Shown one piece after another: positions 23,566 to 35,500 of a DNA stretch of 64,000 bases. Below the pieces are notes generated by a model. The model saw only the letters and a program-made list of their open reading frames with translations, ran no database searches and was not told where the DNA came from. Both the position numbers and the translations under genes were made by a program. The number at the start of each line of letters is the position of its first letter. Position 1 is the first letter of the stretch. The stretch is taken from the NCBI GenBank assembly GCA_959347315.1, contig OY365811.1, forward strand, positions 36,477,206-36,541,205, given 5' to 3'. The DNA is from Bimastos eiseni. Its lineage: Eukaryota > Annelida > Clitellata > Crassiclitellata > Lumbricidae.

Positions 23566-26500
23566 TCAAAGATCTGCTGCACGGCACAGGGCAGCAATGT
23601 CGTGCTCACCATATCCTTTAGCCTTTGCCTTTTTGAAAAGCTGTCAAAGTAAAAGAAGGAAGTTCATTTGACAATTCATTAAAAATCAAACAATCAATGA
23701 ATTTTTTAAATAGCATGTCATCAAGAAAAATACTCAGAGACACGCCCAGTCCTAGGACAGTCAACGGGACAGATTTGAGAGAAGAGTTAACAAGAAGATG
23801 AGATGTGCCCAACCACCATTCCAGGTGGTTGGGCACAAAAACGAGAAGAACTGATGCTGTCTTGAAAACAACATCACAATTCAACTAGTTAGCAACATAA
23901 ATGCTCCAACCATAACATACACAGCAAGGACCATAATTTCATGCTGCCATATTTTGAGAATGTAAATTTATAGCTTATGAATGTATATAAATTTTAACGC
24001 ATACTACTTCACACAGAAATTCGAATCTGAGATACATTCAGTCGCCAGATGTTCAAAAGACAATGGGAAATAGTGTTGAAAGTCATATTTTGCCACTGCC
24101 TGCCTGGTGTTAAGAATTTTTCAAGCCAATTTATTGTTAAAATAATCTGAACCAAATATCCAATGTCGTGTTGTACTATAATCACTACAGGATGCCATGA
24201 AAGCAGGTTAATATGGCATCAGTACAAGGCTGAATCAGATATAATCACAAATATCAGGAAATCCTAATTGCTAAGATTTCTTGGTTCAAAAACGTCAACA
24301 TCAACAAATGAAATTAAACTAACATCGAACCACATAAAACTCTTAGGGTATTTTCATATCTACACTGACACACACATTTACATCTACTGTACTTTTGCAC
24401 CTCTGAAAGTCTGGTTGTATTGGCTCTGTTGTTGCAGTACATCACTACCGTGTGTGGTCGATTGGTTAGAGCGGTCAGCCCGTAACGCGGAGAGTGCGGG
24501 TTCGACCCTCGTCCGAGGAGTCACTGGGTATGGACCTTGAGCAAGTCCTTCACCCACAATTGGGTGTGTCGTCAAGGCATGTGTGCACTTCTGAGGTAAT
24601 TTGTGAGAAGAGCAATATTAAATAATTGTATTGTATTTTATTGCTGCATCACCAACTGCTAAAATTACCTCATTGACAGCTGAGCTCACATGTAGCGGTT
24701 GGTCGACCATGTCGGACATGTTGATTGCCAGTCGCAAGTCCTTCTGCATAATTTGCAACTTACAGCTTGGCTCATTGATTCTGTTGTTCACCATATCTAA
24801 GAAGCAATTTATAATTGAAAAGATACTTCAGCCAATGGACTTCATAAAAGATCAAATTGCAAGAATTAGAATTTGCTGGAACAGACTGAACAGGTCTGCA
24901 AAGAAGTTACTGCAAAATCACAAGATCTAAATTCTACATTTTCTGACTATACATGATCTGGAGAAAATATCAGAAATAAAATATTCCCAGTCTGTGCTCT
25001 CTGAGCGGCCAAGCCCTCAGTTGACCGGCCACAAAGTGAATCAAAACACAGAAAATTTGAAAAGTCACAGCAAAAAAACTTACAAGGCTATCAGTTCAGA
25101 TGACAATATAGCCAAAGAAAAAAATGCATTTAAATCATTTTAACACATATTTAAGGTGTTGAAAAAGAAAATTCATTAGCACATTTGGCACTGGTCCGAC
25201 TACTATGAAAATTCAGTCACAATAGAATAATCAGCATGTGAAATATTGACTCACAATGACATTATTATTAAGCGGACAATTTCTACAGCGCCGTAATGCA
25301 GCCACAAGGGACACATAAAGTAGGTCCAAAAAAGTCCTGTACACATTTAAAAAAATGATGTACAACACATCACTGAAAAGTCCTTATATTAAGCTTCAAA
25401 CTAAATACATTAAGTTACACCCGATGACAAAATTCTGATTGCAAGATTTAACTGTCACTTTCTTAACTTTGAAATTGGGATTTCCTTAATACAAAGTTGT
25501 CATTTCTTAAATTTATTATAAGTAAATGCAGTTTTCACCAAATACTCGAAAATTCCAGCACAACCTACTGCAACATTACACAGATTTTCAAATGCAATGA
25601 TAAGAACATCTTCAACATACCAGAACCCTTCTCTCGCAGAAATTGTGAGCTAGCTGTTGAATTATTGATGATCTGTAGAACTTCGTTCATGTCAAGGCCA
25701 AGCTTACTTGCCAGGGCCAGGCTTTCAGCGAGACCGGCAAGTGTTGATCCAATCAGGATGTTCAGAACCAGCTTCATCTTTGTGGCAGAGCCAACCTCAC
25801 CTAGAACAGAAATGAATCACTGAATACAGGATGTCACTCTGACCAGGTATGTTATAAAACAATACAACTGAAATTTGATAACCCTCTTCCAACATTTTTT
25901 GCTGAGAAGTGCACACACCTCAACGACGCAACTGCAGTTGTAATGCAGAGCAATTCTCCGCAAAGGACTTGCTAAAGGTTGAACCCACACACTCAGTGTC
26001 ACGGGTCGATCATTCTAACCAATCGGACACCTTGCTACATACACTTTCACCAATACTTCTGCCAGAGGTAGGTTGGAACCAAATCTATTATGATCCCTAA
26101 AGGGTGCAGTAAAAATGCTGTTAATGAATGAATGAATGAATAAAAGAAGACAGGCAAGTAAAAATGGCACAATAGTTAGCACATTAAATGCAAGCTCATA
26201 GCATTTCTGGCTTAAATAAAAACACAACTTCATAAGCTGAATCCAATTAATCTTTTTGATGGGTTCAACAGTCAACATGAAATGCCCAACGACAAATAGG
26301 ACAACGGACAAAATAGGACAATGAACAAATAGGACATTGAACAAATAGGACAATGGGAACAAATAGGACAATGAACAAAATAGGACAATGGGAACAATTA
26401 GGACAATGAACAAAATAGGACAATGAACAAATAGGACATTGAACAAAATAGGACATTGAACAAATAGGACAATGGGAACAATTAGGACAATGGGAACAAA

Positions 26501-29500
26501 TAAGACAATGAACAAAATAGGACAATGAACACAGATGGAACAAATAGGACAATGAACAAATAGGCTGAACAACACAACTCTAAAAGTAATGTAATGTAGG
26601 AGATGGAACATTATATTCTATAAGCTGGTCTGATAGGCTGTCACAAATAGAAAGCATTAATTAGGAACTCACATTCTTATCCACAGCATAAGGGATGGGC
26701 CATCCATCAGTTTTTCTATCCAAATTGCTACCCCTGTCCTCTCAAACACACTAATCAACTATTATGGATATCTGTAATGTATGCAAACTGTATTGTAATT
26801 ACTTTGTAGCCGAGTTACGAGCATCAAGCAAGAAATGCAGACAACAACCCAGTGATGCATCTGTGTAACGTACACTAATCATATTGTAATTGAAGTGTGG
26901 TCGAGTTGTGTGTATTAGAGAAGAAGAGTACCCAGATGGAACATGTGCCTTCCCATTGCACGGAAACACGAGTCGCAGTCCTCGTAGAGGGTCTGGTCAC
27001 CAGCGGCCAGTATCACCAACTGACCAGTCTTGGCCAGGTGCTTGTTGCCGATGACAGGCGCCTCAAGGAAGCGACCACCACGAGCAGTTATGGCCTGAAG
27101 CCACGACATGTTAGAAAACAAGAGAACATAAATTTAGAAAGTGACACACCATAAAACAGTGGCACATGAAGACACAGTTAATTCATTCATTATAAAGATT
27201 TATATAGCGCCTCTTCTTGATTACTACTCAGGAGCGTTCCTGACCCCAGCATGGCTGAAAAGAACAGTTTTAAGGCAAGTAAAAAAAGTCAGAGTAAACG
27301 TTGGAGACAAGCGCAAAGCCCATGGGGCCTGTTCCAGAGCGAGGGGACAACCAACGAGAAGGCACAATTTTGTTTAGTAGTCGTGCAAGCAAATGGGACG
27401 AAGAGCAGGCTTTGCTCAGTAGAGCAGCGAGAGCAGCGACCCAGTGCGCTCAACGGAGAGTAGCAGAGGTTGCGAAAAGATAGGCAGGTGCAAGACTCAG
27501 CAATGGCACATCAAGACACCATGGCACATTAGTAACTTACAGAATAGCATCATCCTGTCTCATGGAAGTCCAACAAGAACTCAACAGTCAATGGCTTGAA
27601 TGAACTGCTCCTTAATCCTTAATATTACTCACATTGCCAACATACGAAACTGAACCAATCCAGCTGTGGCACCATTAGCCTGAAATGGTCTAGATTCTGC
27701 CTCCTCAAGGCAAGTCTATATCTTAAATAAGTCAAAGACATTATAATAAGACTCAGCTGAGAGCATCTGAGAGTTGACATTTTCAAGGTGCCATAAAATC
27801 ACATTATATATAAGACACATAAACAGTTAGACACATGACAGATATTTGTAACATTAATCTAATCAAATCTAATGAAAGCCTAGCATTACACGGCGGTCAT
27901 TATTATGCAAAAGCATCAGTCATCATTTCATGTGAAAAACATAGAAAATATTCGAAATCCTAATGAGAAGTCTATTTGGTTGGGGACACCAGAGTTCAAA
28001 CCATCATGGGTAAAGAAGATGAAGTAGGTTGACGTGGAGCTGCAAAACTGTTAACTATAAGATGATTGAAGGTTGGTTTGTGGTCAGAGACTGACCTCGT
28101 TGACATCTGTTATGGTCTCGGAGTCCACGGTCGACATGTCGACGTAGCCTTTACCCTGGGAAATCCCCTGAAGGACCCCGCAGTTCCCAAACACCAGCTA
28201 GACACAACAGACGTTCAGGGTTTTACACCCCAGTTGCACAGTATGTTAAAGAGAACACCACGGTACAAGCACTCTCAGTCAATTACAATAACATTTAGTG
28301 TAATCACTCCAGAGCAATAACCATCAATCCTGATGCTGTCATTAAGCAATTAATCAAAAGCAATAGGATTTACATAATGACAATGTTATCACATAATCAA
28401 AAACAGTGGGGTGTAATATAATTAATAATACCATAATCAAGAAGAGCAACTGTAAGACTTAAACAGAGATGACAATCACTTCAATCAAAACTAAAAGCAA
28501 ATGACAATACCATAAACCAAACACAATGTCATTTAAATAGAACTCTGATAAAGTGGCCAATCAAAAGAATCGACATCTATTGCTTTAGAACAGCGTTTCC
28601 CAATCTTTTTGGCCATGGAACCCTTTTGATCTCAAATTCAAAATTTTTGGCGGAACCACATCCACGAATTAACATACAAACACTTGAGAATGTAGACAAT
28701 TATAGGTTTAGACCAAGATTACATTAATAACAATACAAAATATCAATGACAATGACATATGAATTCTCCTTCATATAAAGTTATGCAAAAAGTGATGACA
28801 CAGAAAACTATAAGACAAAATCTGCTCACGCTTAAAGTTTTCCGCAAAACCTTTGTCTAAACGGAACCCTAGGGGTTCCGCGGAACACAGCTTAGGAAAC
28901 GCTACTTTAGAAAATTCAGTACCAGCGCAGCTAAACCGAAGCACCATGGCATGAATACAACTCCCAGTCATTGACAATTCAAATGCACGTGACTGCTCGG
29001 TGCCTCGAATAAGCGTAATAAAATTGCTTTGATTACATTACAGTTGACACCACACAACCTAACAGGATAATAACATACATCTTTGAGAGCTGATGGATCC
29101 GTGACACATGAGAAGGTGATGTCACATGACTGGACAACCTCTGCCGGATTGCTTCCTTTAAGGGCGCCATCTTTGATGAACTCCTTACACTGAAAAGACA
29201 AGACAATGCAAATCAAAGCCAATAGAAATATGCAAGACTAACAAAATCCACCACCTTAATATTTATTAGAATAACTATAGTGCAGAAAAAAAATAAGAGA
29301 ACGCTTTGGTTCATCTCAATTCATGGTCAACTTCCAACAAGGGTTGTACCTAGATCTAAAGGAGTGCACAATCTACATAAAAATTACAGGATTTAAGTCA
29401 AGTCTCTACAATAGATTTGGATTCTGACAGCATGAAGTAATCATTGATTGGTGCATTGCTCATCATCATAATGGCACTATAGAAGTCAATAGATTAGATG

Positions 29501-32500
29501 CAATAAATATATATTTATGTATGTATGCTTGTGTTATACATAAATGACACAATGGACCGCAATAGGTCCATTATTTATAAGACAATATAATGAACAGATA
29601 GTGGAAGAAATATTAGACGGCGTTGATATCATTCAAAAATATTGCACGCCCTTTCTTCTATATTCTAAAGGCTGCTTTTAAAAGTGTATTTTTTTGTTTT
29701 TTTAAAGTGGTGCTGAAGTTGACTGACACTGACCTTCGATGTTGTCCTGTTCCAGACGGTGACCTCGTGACCCGACTTGAGAAGGTTGTCTACCATGCCA
29801 GATCCCATGATGCCAAGGCCAAGGAATCCGATCTTCATCGGCGTTGCGATGATATTCTTCGGCGGCAACGTCTCCTCGAGCGACGGCAGAATGTCTGGCA
29901 GGAACAACTGATCTGCCATCAGTGAATTCAGCTGGAAAAACAATTAACACACAGATAAACTCATGCAAATTACCATGCTAAGCTTCTAAATACAGTTCAA
30001 AAATGTGAACCAATCAGGCGCCTATCCGAGTGGGTTGAGCAATAAGGATATGTATGACATTGAGAGATAGCTGACCTTCAGGGGCGGCGATCTCAAGGGG
30101 TCGAGAGTGATAAGTCCCCCCACCTCTTACAGAGAGGGGTCATGTTATATGTTTGTCCCCCTCCCACATTTTGTACTCTACTCATTGGGTGTTCCCTCAC
30201 CTGTCAAACGAGATCGTCGCCTCTGTTGGTCTTTAAACAGATCCGGTCAACAAGGGGTCAAAACTAAGTCTATCAGTAATGGTTACCCTTAGAATAACCG
30301 ATGATACCGCCCTTTGGATATCTCGGACATTTTGTAATTTAGATAACGGACATCTAAATATCATCTCTTTGGATTTATTACAATTGAGCTTGAGATTGCA
30401 TGTAAGTGTTCAACTGCCCACTCATACAACATTTTCAAGTTCAGAGCATGCGGTGGCTACAGCGGACACAAATATTTTGGACCGCTAAAGCATAAATCTT
30501 TGCTTGGAATTGCTCATAACTACTGACAACGATAATCGCAGAAATGTGACAAAATGACAATACAAAGCAAAAAGACAGCTAACAATAAATCACTCTGGAA
30601 ACTATATGAACTGAGATGAAAGCAAGTTACAATAAGAATGCTAAAAAAAATTGAAAAAAAGCAATTATGCACAATTTAAATAATTAATTTAATCATTCAT
30701 AATATATAAATACTTTAGAAACAAACCGATTTAGAATTTTCAGCCGACGTGCTTGCAGCTGCTGGCGCTTTTTTTGTGGTGGAAGGACGAGATGGTGAAC
30801 TGTCGTCAAAATCAAAGCGAGAAGACTTTCCATGGGTGCCTGTGGGCGATGGAGACTCCTTTTCCAACAGGCGTGTCTTTGCTGGTGGGGGAGGAGACAG
30901 AGCCGCTGCTGCACTGGAACGCTTCTGGGCTTTAGACTCGGTTGAATCCTTCTGTAGGAAAAGCAAATCTCAAGCAGCAGTGGTTAAACTGCTCACCCAG
31001 AGGGATTGGAGGGGCAGATCGACAGACGTTTGCAATTCTAAAGCATAAGTATATCTGACGAATCTATAACTGATACTCGGTATTCTGTGGTCAATTATTC
31101 TGATAAAGCACATAGTTTACATGGTGAATTTCAATTGTAGGTGCCAGATCTCAGATCTTACTGAATTTAACCACTTTTAATCAGTCTAAAATATGACAGT
31201 TAAATACCAATCTTTCGTCTGTGTTATGTAATATTATGCATTAAGACCTTTACCACAGTGTAAGTGTGCCTCTTATGTTCTGAAAATACTACACATTAGA
31301 TGTGTAATTAAACACATGTTGATTAAGTTAGAAGATATCAGATCAACACAAAGAACCGAATGAATCATCAGAAATGACCTTCATTCATTGATCCAACATC
31401 TCATCAATGAAGAGCTATAAGGCGAGATGAATTATTAGCTAGGACAGTGCTATTCAAATTGACCAAGACACACAAACAAGGCAAAGTCTGTTCTCATTGC
31501 ATCCAAGCAACTGGCAACAGTTACTGCTGATTCTTACAAAGCAATAGGCAATCATTATATAATGTATACTAGGGCATAACCGGAAATCGCCACGGACATT
31601 CGCCTCGGCCTAATATTGGACTATTCGGAAGTATTCGCCTTGGTAAATATTACACCCGCAAATAGTTAAAAATAACTTTTTTGATAAAATATTTTTTTCG
31701 TCAAATAATGTTACGACTAACGGACTTATTTGAATTGGCTCCACAGACTTTCCGCTAAACATTAGAGAGTAAAGACGTCGTTGATAACTTCATATTTCAA
31801 CAAGGTTTTAAATTTTTTCACAAATAAAGTTATTAAATAATAAATATATTGTTATAGCAGAGTGCGACGATAAGCTACATGAAGGATATTGCTATAGACT
31901 ACATTGACTATAGATAGTTCTCCGTAACTGTGGCATGTTAGCTACGCTTTGCCTACGAATGGTACTCGCCGAGTCGCTGACCAGATTTGACGCTAATATT
32001 CGGTTCGTACCCGGATACGGCAAATGGTGCATCCAAATACTCGGATTTGGTACTCGGTGGAAATTGTCTACTCGGTTATGCCCTAATGTATCCTGTGCCA
32101 TAGAAGAGTGAGTAGCAATCAGTTCAGCAAAGCAGCACCAGGCTGTTCCATCCTAGGCCTTACTTCCATGCCACATCAAGGTCAATATTGAGCTATATCA
32201 ATTTTTCATAGACTCTATATAGTCCCCTAAAAATTACATCAGCTGACCTTTTTATCTTCTTTAGAAACAATAGATCGGCGGCCATCATCTTTCTAAAACA
32301 GCATCAACAATAAAAACTATAACATATTCTTCAAATTGTCTCTCTTGAAAAGGCACCATATAAGTTGGCATCACAAGTACAGTTACAACAAAGCTGCATG
32401 TCATCATCACTCTGAAACAAATCTGATCGATAGTGAACTCAGTTACAAATTCTTCTCACAGCAGAGGTTTTTATATATGTTACCCACCAATGCTCACTCA

Positions 32501-35500
32501 CTGGATGTTAAGGTGGACAATAAACAGGCAGCACAGCAAACAAACAATACTTGCGGTCTTTGAGCTGAACTCTTACAAATACAAGCTGTGCTGGTTTCCC
32601 AGTCAATTTCAGTAACTCTTATAGTTACAGGGTCAGGCATAAAGGCATACCTTTGCTTTTTGTGAGGATTTCTGTTCCTTTCCTTTGGGTTCATTTGGTT
32701 TGGTGTCACTCAGAGCTGGTGACTGTGCACGCTTAATCCTTACCTTAAATGAATGTATAAAAATACAACTTAAAAATGCAGGACTTGAGAAATATGTATA
32801 AATTGAAAAGAACATTCATCTCACAGATTTGATATATTCATAGATTCATCACTTTGCTGTAATCACTTATACTAAAGAGCATCAATACAGAAGGCCAGAG
32901 AAATTTCTGCACCAGTATTTTATGTGAACACTGGAAGTTCTAATATGAAATCCTTAATACCACGAATATCATGACTAATGAACGATTTATCGTACTTTCA
33001 AAACAGATCAATCTCGTGCAACCACGAAGACATAAAATTCCACAATAAATACACATCCTTGGCTAGGAAATACAGCCAAAATACAGTGTACAGAAACAGC
33101 AGAGTAGCTCAGCAGCTAGTTATTCTTCACCTCTGCGACCAGGGCCGTATTCCTAGCCAACATGAATTTGAAATAGGGCGTGCTGTCTAATCATCTATAC
33201 ACTCAAATAGGGCCCAACCGGGTAGATAAATTCCACCGGGTACCAAATCCGAGTATCTGAGTATACTATTTGCCAGATCCAGGTACAAACCAAGTAGTAG
33301 TGGGTCGCTACTAGAGCAGCCACTCTAGCAAGTACTATTGCCTCGTCAATCTTCATCATGTATATGGCGAAGCTTAAAATTGAGAATTTTTTCTTATAAT
33401 GAGATTTAACTAAATAATGTTGTACCAGTAATAAGTTAATAATAAAAATATAAATTAAATTTTAGCATTTTAATATTGCATACATAAATATAGAAACAAT
33501 GTGATTAAATAACAAATAACATCGATGAAATTATTGATCGAATTACAAATTGGTAATAATTGTTTAAATTTTATTAACTATGTACAGGTGTACTATTAGC
33601 CAAGGCGAATAATTCCGAATAGTTAAAATGGGGTATTCAGCCGAGGCAAATGTCTGAGGTGATTCCGGTCGGTCCCTACACACAAAGTCCAACATCCAAG
33701 CTGTGAATATCTCCTTAAATTCAACAGATACACAAGAGAAAGGCCAGTGAGTTTCAACACAGCCTAAATTATACAACTAGAAAATGAGTTTCTACCATGC
33801 CCATCGAACCACCTACCGGACCCGGTCCGTGTTTCTTGATGATTTCCTCCATTGCATCTATTCCTTCTTGGAACCCACGGAAGGAACGAGTCGCAGTGCC
33901 AAACCGTTCCTTGTTTTCTGCATAACCCCATATGTTGTCCTCTGTCACCCACGCACTAAAAAATTATAAAAAACGCAACACAAATGAAATGAAACAAAAT
34001 AATAAAAATGCAACACAAATTGAACAAAACAAAATGATAAAATGCAACATAAAATACAGTACCTTCAGTTTAAATGCAAAATTATTCTAAGTATTAACCA
34101 TTTCAAATCGGTCAAAGAAATTTGCATATTTCAACAGCCTCCTTCATCCACACGTCCTAAAATCAATTGTATACAAACTTTGCAATAATCACAATTACAC
34201 ATTATGATGATGGCACCTCTGATTGGTGTGCACTGTGAGAGGTGCTATATAAATCAATAGATATAATACAATGTCAATGCAGTGTTTTCCAACCTGGGTG
34301 CCATGGTATCAAAGGGTGACAGTTCATTGACCTGCTCTAAGGGTGATATGGCTGTATACAGAACTATATTTGTAAAACCATTCATAAAAAACCTACTGAC
34401 TTCACCTACAAAGGCTAACTCTTCATAAATTTTAAAGATAAGAAGTATTGTTTGACAATAGGTTTTAGCAAGGGTCAAAGCAGTGTACCAATAGTTGTAA
34501 CACTGCTTGGTTTGATGGCGAGTGAAGACTTTATTTCCTCGTGGCTATCACGCTGAGAGCGCTTCTGAATAGCGAGTGCTTTCAAGAAGTACTATATAAA
34601 TCCTCAGATACAATACTGTGGTTGAATAATAAAAACACTGCTCGTCATTAAAATGAAGTACAAATTGGGGAACACATCAATTAAATTTAGGCCAAGCGCT
34701 GTTGACCAAAATAACTATCAGTAAAAGTGTCTTGCTCTAAAAAAAGTTGAAACCATTGTGTTAATACATAAAACTAATGTACAAATTAAGGAAATATGAG
34801 ACATTTATGATACATCGAGTTACAATGATCTACATCAACCCAGCAGCACCTCTTCAAAATATAACTCCTTAGAGGCACAACTGATTTCACGTCAATCAGA
34901 ATGGGTTTCGTCTGTTGATGGTCGAAGGAAAACATTAAATGGGTACAGGTCATATTTTACTAGTGTATTGTAGAATTTTATAGTAAATATATACCGAAAA
35001 GCTTACAAATTCTCGGAGCCAAAGAAGAACACAAACTGCTTTGGTCGTTTATCAGCAGGCTTTTTAACTTCTGGCTTTGGCTCGACGACCTGGATGACAC
35101 ATAAAAACATTTCAAATGAGAGTAATTACATCACACAGGGAATACAAGATGTCAATTTCTCACTTCTATTGTGACTGATGTCAAATGCAAAAGACTGAAA
35201 GCCCACCAATACCAAGCTGCAATCAGATCAGTAAATGTCTAATTGCATGAAGTAGTGCAGAAATCAATTTACTGGTAAAAGTGAAGACTATGGGCCCCTA
35301 TATGTAAACAATATGGCCACCCTCACATAGGGTAAAATAGAGCGCACCTAACAACACAACCACACACGTTCCATATCCTCCAATTCAATCTCGTCCAGTA
35401 CTCGTGTTTGGAATTGATTAAGTAGATAGCACAAAAAGTCCAACTCCATGTTAAACCCAAGTCAATATGTAATTTAGCAACCTCATAAAAAAGTCAATAT

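Noticed and set aside
24452..24520. Functional tRNA gene
   Set aside because: A and B boxes are present but the acceptor stem does not pair and a SINE body follows; the same applies at 25975-26035 and 45661-45720.
26281..26570. CRISPR-like regular repeats
   Set aside because: Units are directly adjacent with no unique spacers, and the genome is eukaryotic; this is a minisatellite.
34283..34500. cagtgttttccaacctgggt as a further hAT element
   Set aside because: The left end looks plausible and a cagtgt/acactg pair occurs near 34470-34504, but no matching inverted end with a target duplication could be defined.
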